Shown here in pieces: positions 9,878 to 24,587 of a DNA stretch of 64,000 bases. The DNA is from Motacilla alba alba. Its lineage: Eukaryota; Chordata; Aves; Passeriformes; Motacillidae. The notes beneath the pieces were generated by a model. It was not told where the DNA came from. It did not search any database and was given only the letters and a program-made list of their open reading frames with translations. Every line of letters begins with the position of its first letter. Positions within the stretch are counted from its first letter, which is position 1. Location of the stretch: NCBI RefSeq assembly GCF_015832195.1, contig NC_052046.1, forward strand, positions 32,454,911 through 32,518,910, read 5' to 3'. The translations under genes were made by a program, and so were the position numbers.

Positions 9878-11667
9878 AGTAGTAAGAAATAATTCAAAGT
9901 GCTAAAAAAGAACCTAAATTCATCTTACTGTCATTCTTTAAGCTTATATTTTGCTATATTCAAATGGTTTATAAAAATGCATGTTTTGAGGAAGCAAGTT
10001 ATGCAGATTTTCTTGTGAGATGAATCACAAAAGAGCATGTGTATTGAAAATATTTTGGTCTTATACATACATTGTTTCCATTCTTGCAGGAGATCAACTG
10101 GAGATCAACATATTTTGCAGATCAGTATATTTTAAGATTTGTCTTCTCAAAGCATTCCCTTTCTTATGTCAATATCAACTTTATTAATTGGCTGTAACTT
10201 TTTAAGTTGTACATAAAAGTACACAAATCACTCTTTTTCACCAAGTCTTATTCTATTTAAATCTATGGAACATCAAGCAGAAGAAAGAATGATCAATGAG
10301 AGAGGAAAGAAAATGAAAAAATCTTCTATCTTCCACAATTTCAATTGAAAAATTTGCATCTTAAGTGACAAATTGATGAATATCTAAATAAAATGTACAT
10401 GACCTGAAAATAATTATTTCATAAGTTAAATTTTCAAGAAACAAATTCTTAAGCAGAAATTTCACTTACTGAGAAGGTTTATTCATATAATGTTATTTAC
10501 TGAGCTTATATATATTATAAGTTATTCTTCTACAAGATTTTCCAGCTGATTAAGACATAGTGAAATCTGCAAATTTTGGATACCTGAGTTTGATCTCACT
10601 TTTTTAATGTCTGCTCATTTGTCAGTGGAACAGTTACAAAGGGTTCTTTTGTTAAGAGCAAGTAAATATTATATACAATAGATAACACTCATTTGCTGTT
10701 TCTGAAGAGACTTACAAATGTCAATATTATTAGTTTACTAATACCTAAGGCTGTTTTCCAAACATAAGCACAGGGCATGATTAATCACTCTTTATCCATC
10801 TATACAGAAGGTAGCTTTTCTAGAGAAGACTCATATTGCTCCATAGTGGTTGAAATATTAATAAGGGCTGATCTGTAAACAGTTCTGTGTCTAAACTTAT
10901 GAGTGGGAAAAACATTTTAAAAATTTTAAAAGCTGAAAAAAATTACTGATATTAATAAGGAAAGATGATCTTATTGGAAAATGAAAAAGAAATCCTCTTG
11001 AAAGGCATGGGGAGAGACCTGGAAATGTAGGGACTCAGAATTACCGAAAGAGTGCTTAGTGTTTAAGGATTACAATTTACTTTGCACGCTACATGGGACT
11101 GCACATACAAGTTTACACTGTCTTGAGCAGTAAGATATCTTTAAAATAAAAAGAAATTAGAAGAGCCTGGCTGACCAGACTTCCCAGACAAAAGATGTGT
11201 CATCTTCAGTCTTTCTCATCCATCCTGACAGGAGACATTGTCCTGAAAACCTTTACGTTAATATTCATGTCTTCTAGCTTGCTGAAGGTGAGCAAGTTAT
11301 CTATCAGAAAAAAAATGAAGAAATTTGGAGAGTTTTATAATATGGGATAAAAACAAAATTGTACAAGAACTCTGTGGCTTTTGGGAGATGTTAGTTTTAA
11401 CATCAAAATCAATCAATAACCCAAACAAAAAAATTTCATACAAACATATAATAAATGAACTGAAGGAGTCAGAAATACAGTTGTGCAGTCCTTAATCTCT
11501 AATGTGGCATCAGAGTTGAATCTCAGAGCTTAAAAAGGAAGATTTTGAGAATTCTAGAATGACAGAGCACAAGACCAATCTATGTGGCTCTGGAATTTGC
11601 CATAGTTAGGATAGTTGAAGAAAAGACAATATTAAGGCAAGCTCATTTTTGTGATTTGTCTCTTGAA

Positions 11668-11729
11668 AACCCTAAATTCTGTCCTAAGTCCTAAGAACCC
11701 TAAGTTCTAAGAACCCTAAGTTCTGTCCT
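11668..11729 (+). repeat. Short imperfect tandem repeat of AACCCTAAGTTCT units
   Basis: Three copies of an AACCCTAA(G/A)TTCT-containing unit of about 16-26 bases occur in a row. It includes AACCCTAA, only superficially similar to the vertebrate telomere unit CCCTAA, and is not a telomeric array. Confidence 0.7.
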
Positions 11730-14700
11730 GGAATTCTTTTTAAATACCTAAGACATGATCTGGTATCTGTCCCAATATAATTATTTTTTTATTTCATAAA
11801 ACAAATGAACATTTCTAAGGTGTATCTGAAAGAGCATCCGAGAGAGATATATTCTTCTACATCTCTTTTTTTCACCATTTGTGCTGGAGAACCCTAAAAG
11901 AACATGGAAATATTTATGCTAAAAAAAAGCACAGGTTTGGGTATACTGGGAGAATTAGGAATCCTTTGGATCTCAAGTAGCTGCATTTGGAAATGTTTTC
12001 CATGTAATTTCTTTTTTTTTTCTTCCAGCCTGTACATACACTTAACTCAGGTTAAAGTGAACCCTGTTCACTCAGATTAAAAAAAAAAAAAGTTTCCTTC
12101 AGGATTTTTGCAAAAAGGTTTTTATATCGTGTAGTAGGTGAGTGTTCTGGCTGTTGATAATTCTGTTTAGGTTTCATTATATTTTCTCAGTACATTTATT
12201 AAATTTTCAAGTTCACTGGTTCTCTGAGATAAAAAGGATTTTTAGCTAGCAGATCCTTACTATAAAAAATGTTTCTCATAGTTTTTTTTCTTTTTTTTTT
12301 AATTTTACTTTCAGATATGTTTTCACAGTATCTTGTTTTGTGAACCAAACTACCTCCTTTTGTACCCTGGACCAATCTCATTCAATTTTTGGATACAGGC
12401 AAATTAGGGACAAGACTTAAGTGCAAAAGTCGTAGTATTGAGACACTAATTGCAGCTAGTGATATCTGACTTGCCACTTATTCAGCTGAATATCCATTTA
12501 TCATTTTATACTTGAGTCTTACTTTATCTCCAGAATATTTGGAAACTGCATTGATAAAAACTGGGGGGAAAAATAAAATAATTGATTGTGCATCAAAATT
12601 TATGGTTGCAAATAGTTTTTTTAATAGCATTTCTTTAAATATATTAAGTAAAGTCTTATTCTGTCAGTTTTTATCAGTGTATAAAATGTCACAACATATG
12701 TACTGTATTCAAGGTATTTTTCTTTAAGTACAGCACTTCTATTCACATTGTAGTTCCTTCTCCACTGTGATTCCTGTGTGCACATGATTATTCCTGATAC
12801 ATATTTTGTTTGTTATTCTCTTGAGAACTCACATAATAATAAAATTCCATATGAGAAATCTTGAATGTAGAAATCATTGTGTGTATGGGTGTTTGGTTAC
12901 TACTTTGTGTAATTTTTGATCTTTTTTTTTTTATTTTATGTATGGAAATTCACATAATCAGGCTATCATTTTTGCCATTAAACTCTCATTTTTTCTAAAA
13001 TAAATGTGATTCTGAATAAATTTTGCCTGCGGGCATGATATTTTTCACTTCTCTTTTAGCTTTATTTAATCTTTGTTTTCTCTTCATTGTTCTGGTGAGA
13101 TGTTAGATCTTCTTGTAGGAAGCAAGTATATTAGAGTAATTTTAAATGTCATTACAAAACATGAACATGTTTGGACCCTAATCAAGCGTTTTCATTTTCA
13201 TTTTTATGTGGCACTGCTTCAAGTAAGGAGAACAATGGCCAAAAGAAATGTTTGTGCTCACTAAGTTTTAGCAGCAGTAAGATGAAAGGATTTAGGGTGA
13301 CATTACCATCTGTGATGATAATGTCAGAGACCAGTAAAAGAATTAAAAGTAACTGCTGTTCACAATACATTTAGAAAGTGTGGTTCTGACTTGAGGATTC
13401 ATCAGTTCTGTGGACTTGCTTGCTGCATTGTTCTTTCCTACCATCCTATGTTGGCAGTGTTTGGTGACTCAAATGATTTTGAGAGAACTTTGAATGACCA
13501 GTGAAGTCAGGGCTGAACTGAAAAATTGGGAGTGGAGGAAAGATTTTTTCAGTCCAAGCTCTCATGAATCCAACTCAATTTCTCCTAAAGAAAAAAAGAA
13601 TAATTTTAAGAATTCCTTCTTTATGAAAGTGGAATTTTTAATTATTATGAATAAAACACATTATTTATATTGAGAAAATTTTAACAAATGCAAAACTAGG
13701 AAGAAAAAAAAGTAAAAAGCAAATGGGAATGACCAGCCATGTTTTGATATTTGTCAGAAACATGTTCAAGGAGAAGGATTTTCCTATGGGTTTAGACAGC
13801 TGCTCTGTGTACAGGTGACCTGTATTTACTCCACATATCTGTCCACACACACAGGAAGAGGACTGTAATCATCAAACTAGCTGGTATTTAGGGCTGAATT
13901 ACTCCATCTATTTTATTAACATTGTTTTATTCTGCATACTATTCCATGTTTTATATAGTACTTTAATATTTATTGGGCCAGAGACTTGCACACAAGTATC
14001 TTAGATCTTAGTTGGAATTCCAGGAAAAGAGAGAGGCTTTTCTTGATCGGAGTTTTGTGTGGGTTTTTTGTAGTCCATCAAATTTTGAAATCATCTTCAA
14101 TGTCTTAAAAAAGAAGGAGCAAAAGCCACACCAGGTCAAACTACTTTCTCAATGTCACTGAAGCATGCTAATCCCAGTGAACAGCCTGTCGGAATGCTAA
14201 CACCTCCAAAGAGACTTTGGCTTACTGCCGTTGATTTGATTCTAGAAGGTACTGGGCAAACCTCAAAAGGTGGCATGGTTTGAGAAATACTTAACAGGAA
14301 ACCCAAGATCATGCATACTGTCAAAAGCAGTACACAGAATAAAGATGGAATGCTACAGAAGCTGAATGTTAGTCTGTTCCACCTTTTATTTCCACCCCCT
14401 GCCCTCAGTGTTCTATTACTTCTAGTGAATAATTTAAATTCTAATTTATTTTAAATTTGTAACTTGCTCTTGTCTTGCCAGGGCAGAGAAACCTATGTCT
14501 CAGTGAAAACACAAAGGTTGCAAATATATGATTACATGTATTAAGTTAAATTCCTTTCCAAATCATTAGAAGGTCCCCATTGATTCCTGATCCTGGTCCT
14601 TTCTTCAATCTTCCCTACTAGGAGATCAGCTATTATGAACATGCAGCTTAACTTTATCCTGCTCCATTCAAGAACGTTTAGTCTAAATTCAAGACCAGCA

Positions 14701-17536
14701 TCATTTGTTTCTTCTCCTCAACTCCTAATGAAACGTCCAATGAAGTAGTAAGGGGTGAATAGTACCAGTGTGGGCAGTCATTCACCAGTGTGCAAATATG
14801 AAGTTTCTCTCTTATTTTCTCTTATCTTTTATCTTAGCTGTATGTGGAGATTGTGTCTTAATAAGAAACATTCTCAGGTCAGCCAATAGATGGGGCTACA
14901 GATTCTAGGTTTTTGATGGCATTTTCAGCTTTGCTTTTGTTTCCTAAGGTTAATAAAAATTATGATCATTACTCCTCATTTCTATCAGACAGGCTAGTGA
15001 CTATTATTATTCCAAGAGTTTATTTTGTCTAACTTCCTTTTTTTAATAATAAGACATCCTTCATATATTTTTTGTACTGAATCTCCTTAACCAGATCTAC
15101 ACCCTAGAATAAAATTGACTTCTGAAACCACCCACGATATTATTCAACTTGGTATAATCATCTCTTTGTTCTATTAATTCTATGAATCCCACACTACTTT
15201 TTGTCACTTTGTAATTATATCCCATCACACATTTGAAACATAAGGAAAAATAACTCTCCCATCTGCTACTACAGTATTTTAAATAAATATATCCTTATGT
15301 GCAAAGCTTTCCAAACCTTCATTGATTTCTCCAGTCCTCACAGTCTGCTTTTCCTTTATTTTAAGATTGAAGTTATGGAGCTCATGGTCCCTCTTTATGT
15401 CTTCAACATGATTGTGAAATCTTTCACTGCCTGTCAATTTTAGCTAAATAAAATACTGCCAAATATAACTCATGGTATCAAGCCATATGACATGTGGTAA
15501 ATAATTGCAAATGCTGTTCCTCTCTTAAAGGGGTAGAATTATGTAATTAAAGGTCACATTATGTTCCTACGCAAGGTAATTTTTATTTTTTCTTTGGACA
15601 GTTCATTTGCTAAATACCAATAGGAATTTATGTATCTGAAATTTTCAGTCTGGAAAGTCTGTATGCTAGAAAGTCTTCTGAGTAAATAAGTTGCAAAATT
15701 CAAGTAACTACAAAACTCTTTAAAGGTCATATTTTTTAAAATAAATAATACTAAGTTCTGGTCAAGGCCACTTAGACTTATTTTTAACAGTTCCCTACAC
15801 TTTTGAGTTCTTGATAAAAGGCTTGAATTACTAATATTTTCTTCTACACAGTTGTTAGTTTTCCTGTAGATTGTTGGAGCACAATGTCTTTGATTTTACT
15901 GTTTTTACAGGGATGAAATAATGTATTTGAAAATAATTTATAGGAATTAAAAGCATGATTTTAGGCATCTGCAGATATATTTTTTGTACATAGGCCCCTA
16001 CTTCTCACAAAAACTCTTTGAAATGGAATTATAAGTAAGACTACTCAACTGAATATAAAATTCCAAAATACATGCTACAGAAATGTTACCCAATCAAGTG
16101 GCAGAAGAATACAAGGCAAGTTTTTTAATCAAATATGTGTTTCTGAAACAGTTGCAAAGAAATTCAATATGAGAAATAGTTTTGAAGATCAATTTATTTA
16201 TGGACTTTAGTTGTAAAATGAACTTCCAGCTAATAATTCATCTCTAGCTCTATTCATTTCTTCATGACACACACAATACCATTAAAACCACTGTATTGGA
16301 GCCGGTGCTACAAATGGCTCAAAAAAAATCAAACAAGCATTTAAGTAATTTACATGTCAGGTTCAAGGAAAAACAAAAGGAAATATTTCATCTGTCAAGG
16401 AAATGTCGGTATTGCCAGTAAATACAAGATATGAGATTCACTACATTTTCTTCAAAGAATTCTTAATCATATTTTCTGCCCAAAGGAAGTTTCCATTTTT
16501 TTGCCCAAGGTGTGAGATTAATGGTTTATTTTCTTGCAGATTCTCAGAGAAGTAGGGCAGAAGCTTAAGCATTTAAAAATGCAGAATTGAATCTTTGCAA
16601 TCGCCACCTACTGCTAGACTTTTTTGTTTACCCTCACAAGCATACTATGATGAACTTTTTTCTTCCCCAAAAATTATGTTTGAAAATTGCTAAAGCACTA
16701 CACTTCAGAAATTATAATTTAATTTCTGTCTTTTAGTAAAGGTATCTCAGACCTTTTTATATCCATTCGAAGTATTTTAGGCATTAATTAGGGAAACTTC
16801 CATAAATTCTGTCTCTTCTGCAAGACCGGTAAGATTTCAACATACAAGTAGAAATAATAAAATATAAATAAACAAATCAAGCCCCTCAAGGATAAACAGA
16901 AAATTTTCCCTGGAGATACTTATCTACTGACTATATAAGGAAAGCTAAACACAGTACCACTGAATCATGCTGATATTTTTTGTGACAAAATAATTTGAAA
17001 ATATGCATACAAGTCAGCAGAAAAACTCTTGGAAATAGTTTGGAGACATTTCTACACCTCCTCTCCATGAAATTGCATGCAGAAATTCCCTTTTATACAA
17101 TATGAGCTAAAATGATCTTTGAAGTGTGAAAGTACTAGAAATGCATGTGGCAATACAAAGGCAGAAAATAATATATTTTACAGCTCCTTTTGTGACTTTT
17201 CAAAATTACCTTTCATAATTGTCAGAATATTCTCAAAAGAAAAGAAAATAAAATTCTGCCCCCAAATTCAAAACTCTCAAATAGGTAATCCATTTTTTGT
17301 TGGAAGAAGCTCCTAGAAAGAATTTACCACTACCCAAATAATACAGTATTTAACACTGTAACTCTTTGTGAGGAAAGGATGAAAATTTGGGAACTTAAAA
17401 ATTATATCAGGTTTTGTAAAAATTGCAAAAAATAATGTTGAATTCACTCTACTGAATGCTCAGTAACTACCATCCTCATCTGAATAAACAGCACCGGTGA
17501 ACTTCAACTACACAATTGCTGAAGTTACTGGTCCAA

Positions 17537-17735
17537 ATTAAAAACAAACAAACAAACAAAAAAAGCCAATAAAACCCCCCACAAACAAAGCAACAAAACA
17601 GAACAAAACAAAAAAACAAAACCCCAAAAACCAAAACAAAACAAACTCAAAACCAAAAAAAGACAAAGCCAAAAACAAACAAAAAACCAACCAACCAAAT
17701 AAAAAAAAAATAAATAAAAAAAAAAAAAAAGAAAA
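17537..17735. repeat. A/C-rich low-complexity tract
   Basis: About 200 bases are almost only A and C with a few G and T, starting as (AAAC)n and ending in long A runs. The minus strand frame across it is a Phe/Leu/Gly-rich artefact. Confidence 0.9.
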
Positions 17736-20700
17736 GTTGAAGACTGTGCTCAAATAACTTATTTCATCTCACCTTCCAAAATATTTGCAAAATATTTGAC
17801 TTTACATCAAAGTCACATTTGGCCTGGCAGTAGCTGCTTTTTTCAGCATAACAGTTTCCCCTCATCACTGCTGTAAAGATTATCCTTTGATCTGGCTGTA
17901 ATGAAACTTCAAGGCTTTCCTCATCAAGAGAATTAGAACATATCTTGTTCTTGATCCAGATAAACACTATGAGTTACTGAAACAATATATCACTTTAGAT
18001 ATTTTATTTCCTCAGAGGCCAGTACATCTGGATTGTTTCTTTGTTTTATCTGCAGTGTGTAATGTGACTTGGAGAACAAATGTACTAAAATCAACATTCT
18101 TAGCTCCAAAAAAATTGGAATCTATCCAAGATGCTTTGAAGACTGACAGTTGCTGCTTTTTTTCTAGCAATTTAAAGACCTAAGAGACAGATTTTGAGAC
18201 AAAAATGCAATGAATTAAGAAATTTTTTTTTTCAAAACCATAAAATCTTCTTAAAAACCCAAACATAAAAAATGGACAGATGGGATCAGTTAATAGGAGT
18301 TTACTTCCACAATATATACTATGTTGAAAACAGTCATAATTGTGTGAAAAGCAAAGGCTACCTGAACCAAGGAGATCAGATTCTGGAAAGGAATAGGAAT
18401 GTAATCCAGATAATTTCTGGATCTGTTTTTCTGCAAAGTGTTAATAAAAACAATTATAATAATTTCTGCAATTGTTTTCCACTATGTGGACTAGGAAGAG
18501 TGGTGAGATACTTCTTGACTCTAATATAGAAAGCGTTTACTCTGAATATTCAACAAATAGAAGAGCATATGTAAAAGACACTGTTCAAGACGGGGGAATA
18601 AATAAAACTCCATTGTAAAATAAAATCATCTTAAACAACTTTCATGATAGAACTTGTAATTGTGCCTGCTAGCTACTTTGTATTTCTGATGTAAAATTCA
18701 CTTGGGAAGCTAAGTTTTACTCATTCTATTAAAATGCTCGGGGTTGTGTGAGGGATAAAGTTACACGCAGCTCCCTACTTCACTCACATGTAAAACCAAT
18801 ACTGAGTTTTCCGGGGCTTCTAAATATTAAAAAACTACAACCCAGAAAAAAATAATCTAAATTATTTACAAGAAGAGTTGTTATTCTTTCTCATATTTAT
18901 GAACATTGACGGTTCGTGTAACTTATCTCTATAAGTTATGTAATGCACAAGAGAAATTCTTTCATGACTGATTCATGATGCAGTGAAGCATTAAAAAGGA
19001 TCTAGTACATTAAATTTCCTGTAAGGTTTATGTACAGTTTTATATATTTTGTGAAAAAATGTATTTTAAAGGTTGATTTGATTTACTTAAAATACATGTT
19101 TCAAATAAAAGGCATACCCTGTTATCCAGAAAGTTCATTTAAATAGTGCATTGACACATTTTAGTCCATTAGAAACAGGAAAAGTGAAGTTAATACACTA
19201 AAAAATTTGTAAAATACATGAAAATTACACCTAGTTTCTGTGCTTCATGAAGTTTATGAAATGATTATTTCATTTTCATCTAGCTGCAGCACAACAGAGC
19301 AGCAACCTGTACCATCAAAATCGAGCAAGCTAAATGGAGTGACAACTTCCCAAACACTTTCCCAATAAAGTGTAACTGTCTGCTAAAAGGATATTTACAG
19401 ATACATTTATCTTGCCTCACTTCAAATCTGGAGTTGTGGCATTTCCATCATTTGGAGACCTCAGAAACGAAGTATTTAAAGTACATTGGTACAAAAATGT
19501 AAATTGTTACTTTAATACAATCATCAGTTTTAAGTCATCCAAAATTAGTATTTTAAGCCTTCTTCAATTTTGTTTCTTAAGGGTAATGAGTAAACCATTG
19601 TTATAAAAAAAAAAATTGGATTCATATAGGTACAAGTAACATTTACCACAGTTTGACATCCTAATTGTATCCAATAAATATTATAATGTTCACATATAAT
19701 TTTCAGACTGTAAAACGTTAATATTTCTGTAATTCTTCCTAAAATTATTTATCTCAAAAAGGATCACCTTTTTTTTTGCAGATGGGAAGGTTTTTCCTTT
19801 TTCCTAAGCATCAAGATTGCACTATTGCTCAGGAGATAATCTGTGTCACCATAGAATAAATATCACAATCCTTTATCCTTCTTCAAAAGTGATTTCATCC
19901 ATTACTTTTACCACAACAATCCATAGCAGAGCACTCTTCTTCTGGTTTTGTCCTATTATTTCTTTTCAAAACTTTACAACTATATGAAATCCTTTATGGA
20001 TGCAAAAAGTAATTACATCCTTTTTTTCAATAATTCCTATACATGGTCTTCTTCTGTACCTCAGTCATATTTTTGAAGCTCTTATCCTTGTTTTGTTTTT
20101 AACACAGGTTTGATTTTTTTTTTTAATTACATTAATTTTTCCCCATTTGTGTTTTTACTGAAGAGACTCCTTTAGTACTTCCTGGTGTGTGACAAACCAG
20201 AAAATATCTCACAGGCTAAAAGATGACAAGATTTAGTAAGTTAAGTAATAACAGTTGCCTATTTTGGCAAAGAATAGAAGGAATTCAACTTTTTAACTTA
20301 ATCTTTCAATACATTTAATTTTCAATGTTTTTGAGCTTCTATTTGACTGAAGTCAGAATAATCAGGTTTTTTGGAAAATTAAAAAAAAATAATTTGAGTC
20401 AACCAGATAAAGTTCTGAAGTACAAATGACTATAAAATTATCTTGTAGTTTCTTGAAGAAAAAAATGAGATGTGAAAACTCATTTTTCCCAAAGGGACTT
20501 TTTCACTACGCATTTTGTTGCCTGAAGAGAAGACAGAAAGCTGACTTAGTGTCTCCAAATAGCATAAAAAGTCCACTTAATGTCTAAGAACTGTTATGAT
20601 TTTAAGATTAGAAACAGGTGATCAAAAAAAAAAAAGCATATATAACTTCAAATTTTGCATGGAAGATACTCTTCATAATTAATTGTGAATATAGCAGGGT

Positions 20701-23700
20701 AACATATGGACTGCTGAACATCCACCCCACAACCTCTAAACTGTTTAACACCCAGGGAGGACTACCATATCAAAACCCTGAGGAATGAGGAGATTAGAGT
20801 GGCTGATTCTGGGTGAATTTTCTGAAGAGAAGAGACCAGATAAATGCAACTAACCATAAACCACAAACATCAATGCTGTAGAAAGATAGCTCCTGTTATA
20901 GGAGAAAAAGTGCATCCATTATAGACTGATAAACACTCTGAGTTAGTTTGGAAACCTTAAGAAAGACTGCAATACTACTTTCTTCATAAATATAATTTAT
21001 TTCAAGAATTTTACTACTGGATGTTTATTTCCTGTGAGAGTGAAAACTGCCTAATGAATGTGTTCATACATATTATATATCTAAGATTTTGGCAACAAAC
21101 ACAGAGGATGAATGAGAACGACACTGATAGAATGACAAACTACTGCTTTTAATTTCAGCCATATTGGTATATGCCTTTTCATTTTATTTCTAGGAGCAAA
21201 GTATCCTACCATTGTCAACTTGGTACCTTTCTCCAGGTTTTTCACACAAGGTGAAGCATCACTAAAAGCTGACATTGAAAGCTGTGTCTGTGTCAAGGAT
21301 GATGTCTGCCTGCTTTCTTCAAAGTTTGCCCATCACTGTTCATCCTGCACATCAGTTTTAGTTCAAACAACCATTTGGTCTCCATTAAAAAAAAAATTTT
21401 GGCCAGCTGGCAGGTAGTAACATACCACTTTACAGTCCAGGCATTTACAGTCCAGACACATACACATGGCACATATCTCTGAATCTTACCTTCTAAATTA
21501 CACTGACCAATACCAGACATGGTTTCCCGATAAATGGTCATTGCTGTCAATGACCACAATCATCTCTGCTCTTCTGCATGTTTTATAACTTCAGTTTCTA
21601 TTTCAGCTTCCTTTTTGTGAACACACTGCTGTCAGTTGCTGAATTTCCTAAATGTTGTGGAAATACATTCCTTTGTGGGAGAGAAACATGCCAACAGCCT
21701 AAGCTGCATTACAAAAGATGAGAACCAAGTGAGACACATAAGTTTGACATGATTTACTTTCTGTATTTTCTCTCAGGTCTAAAACATTCCAAAACAAAAT
21801 TCCCCTAATTATATAATTAGGAAGTCAGGCACTGGCACTGACTGTCAGAAGAAATGCACTAGTCATATTAGTTGACTCTAAATCCTGGCATGACATTCCT
21901 ATAGCTGTAGTATATTCCCTTCTACTTGAGTGACCATATTCAGTTGCTCCAGGCTCTTTCCAGATCTCTTGTGAGTCCAATGTTCAATTTGTTGGATGAA
22001 GATTTAAGACGTGCTTCTCGCAGGAGGTAAACCACATTAAAAATTCCAGTAGAGAAAATGAGAAGGACAACACTAAGGAACAGAAATAAGACAAAAATTA
22101 GTCTCAAACCAAAGTACCGGTAAGTCAGGTATTGTCATAAAGGAATGGAAACAAATCTCATGGAAATTTATACAAATATAAATTGATACAAAGAACTTTC
22201 ACCATTACTGCTGGTTTAACTTCTGCTTTTTTATAAACTATCATTATTCTGTCTCTCAGTTTCTAAAAATGTTCTGGTTCATGCAGTAGAGAGAAAAGCA
22301 TACCTCAGCCAACCAAACTGTCACCTGGGAGAGGATGGGCATGATACACCTTGTCACTCTTCTATTTCAGACACAGGCCAACCGCAAATATCTAAGGAAC
22401 TTTAATAGTAAGTTAAAGTTGATATCTAATGAGAGCATCTAGCTTTATATATTTGACAGCCAACTTTCTCAATCTGATACTGCCAGTGACAATATTGGAA
22501 TCAAATTACTCATCTTGACTGCCCCAAAAACACTATAAAGTGATTTAGAATGAATTCCTCATTTGCACTGGAAATACTGTGCAAAACTTCCAGCCTTCAC
22601 AACAACATTTCTTATTGTATGGCTTCTGCTGTTCATAAGACTACAGGTCTTTGAGTAACTTCCAGAAAACAAAAATTAACAACCTCACAATCTTCACAGC
22701 TGGTGGATTTACTACAGTGGAAGCTAACAAGCAATGCCCAGACAGAAACCATTAATTAGGGGCTCTTCCCCAGCAAAATTTCTGCTGAATCCCAAGCTCC
22801 AAGCTTATAAATCTGAAAATCTGTGAAACTGTCATATGAACCAATACAAACTGTATCCAGATGAATTTTCCAAATCAGCAGAAATCTCCTTCTATTCATT
22901 GCTATTGCCAAAGCAATGAATAGGCCAGGTCGGAGAATCGCTCTGTAGTTAAGAAAGATTGATGATACAACTTATTGTATCATAATCCAGTCCTGGCAAC
23001 ATAGTTCCAAAATCTACCATTAAAAATTATGAAAAACTTTATTAATTTGAGGATATTAATTTGAGGATCTTGGAAATTGTTTACCATCAATTTCTTAACT
23101 ATATGTATATATGTATAAAACACTCCAGCTTTATGTCTCAGTTGAGACCTATCAAGATGATTGAGTTCCACTTGGTCTACAGATAAAATGATTTCTTGAA
23201 CTTCTGTGTCATCAAACGCACTATTTGAAATTTTAATTTGCATATGGGGACAAATCTGTTACCTCATTTGATAAATCACATTGTTTCATTTTTCTTCCTT
23301 GTTTCTCCAAAGTCACTTCCAGTAAACCATTATTATCCAATTTCTCACACTTAAAGACTTTTAAAAACATAGGTGATAGTAATCTTCTTTGTTTCTCTTT
23401 CTGACACAACACAGAGGATTTTGTCTTTATTAGCTAAAAGTAAGAGTGAAATGATAAAAAAATCTGAAGTGTAAATTTGGAGATACATTTAAGGTTTGAA
23501 TTCTGAGAATTGAAGTAGAAATAAAGGAAGGGTACACTACAGTTCACTGACAAAAAAGACTGTGAGAAAAAGGTCATGTGGTTGTTCTTTCCCCTAAAAT
23601 TGTCAGTCTGTGAGTTTGGAGCTTTATTAGATTCCTTGTACTAAGTTTAGTGTTAGCTGTCTCCTTAGTGATGAAAGCAGGTAAAAACTGACAAATGACA

Positions 23701-24054
23701 AAATCATTATGTGAATTCTTAAAAAGTCTAGATGCTCATCTTTGCTCTTTTTTACCTTCTTCTTTCAAATGCAGCATGAATCCATCATGAACTATGTCTG
23801 TAATTTGAAATATTATCTATGAATTGTATCATTAGAAGTGGGGGAAGATGAAAGTTAAAAGATTTCTTCATCTACCTGACTGAATTTCAAACTTACCTAT
23901 TTAAAATGACAGCATATTTTTTTCAAATTTAGATATTTTTAATTAAATTTATTCATTTAGTATTAGTAAAGAACAAGAAACTTTTAACAGAAATGTAACA
24001 GATGTGCTATTTTCATTTCGGAAAAAAAAAAAAACAGATGAAATACACACCACC
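17736..24054. other. AT-rich stretch without recognised genes
   Basis: About 6.3 kb without recognisable exons, RNAs or interspersed repeats. Two small tandem duplications occur: TTTACAGTCCAG twice near 21429-21455 and a 14-base unit twice at 23041-23068. An A run at 24022-24034 lies just before the CR1 fragment. Confidence 0.5.
23041..23068 (+). repeat. Perfect 14-bp tandem duplication
   Basis: ATTAATTTGAGGAT occurs twice, head to tail, without mismatch. This is most simply a replication-slippage duplication. Confidence 0.85.
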
Positions 24055-24587
24055 ATGCGCCCAGGTGGCTAAGAACACCAAGGGTATCTTGGCTTGTATC
24101 AGCAGGACCAGGGCAGTGACTGTCCCCTGTACTGGGCACTGGTGCAGCTGTGTCTCAAACACCATGTTCAGTTTTGGCCATTCTCACTCAGAGTGAACTG
24201 AGTGTCTGAGGGAGCTGGGGGTGTTTAGCCTGAAGAAAAGGAGCCTTGGGGGAGACCTTGTTACTCTCTACCACTACGGGAAAGGAGGGTGTTGCTGAGG
24301 AAGATCCAGTGCTTTTCTCCCAAGTGACAGGATGGCAGCCTCAAGTTGTATCATGAGAGGATTATCTGAGATGTGAAATAAAAATTTCTTCACTGAAGGG
24401 GTTGTCAAGCATTGAAACATGCTGCTCAGGGAACCATGGACTCAGCATCCCTGTAAGGGATATGTGTGCAAAAACTGCCTAAATGTGGCACTTGGAAACA
24501 TGGTTTAGTAGTGGACCTGGCAGTGCTGGGTTAAAGTTTGATGATCTTAAAGATCTTTTCCAATCTCTATGATTTTATGATTCTATT
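24055..24587 (+). mobile_element. CR1 LINE 3' fragment, sense orientation
   Basis: The text follows the distal end of CR1 ORF2 and its 3' UTR: CCCAGGTGGCTAAGAACACCAAGGG, then TGTACTGGGCACTGGTG, TGTTCAGTTTTGG, GGGAGCTGGGGGTGTTTAGCCTG, TTTCTTCACTGAA, TGGACCTGGCAGTGCTGGGTTAA, and the terminal GATGATCTTAAAGATCTTTTCC with TATGATTTTATGATTCTATT. It is 5' truncated, as most CR1 copies are, and lacks a block around 24185-24205. Frameshifts and stops make it non-coding. This tail identifies the genome as avian or reptilian. Confidence 0.92.

Larger units (their letters stand above)
8478..17536. other. Long AT-rich stretch without recognised genes
   Basis: About 9 kb of AT-rich DNA with frequent stops on both strands. 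I found no coding exon, tRNA, LTR or CR1 in it. Minor features are an A/C-rich run at 9845-9877 and a short tandem duplication at 11668-11729. Very old repeats beyond recognition by eye, or conserved non-coding elements, could be present. Confidence 0.55.

Noticed and set aside
11668..11729. Interstitial telomere repeat
   Set aside because: The CCCTAA hexamers are isolated within a longer unit and not tandem.
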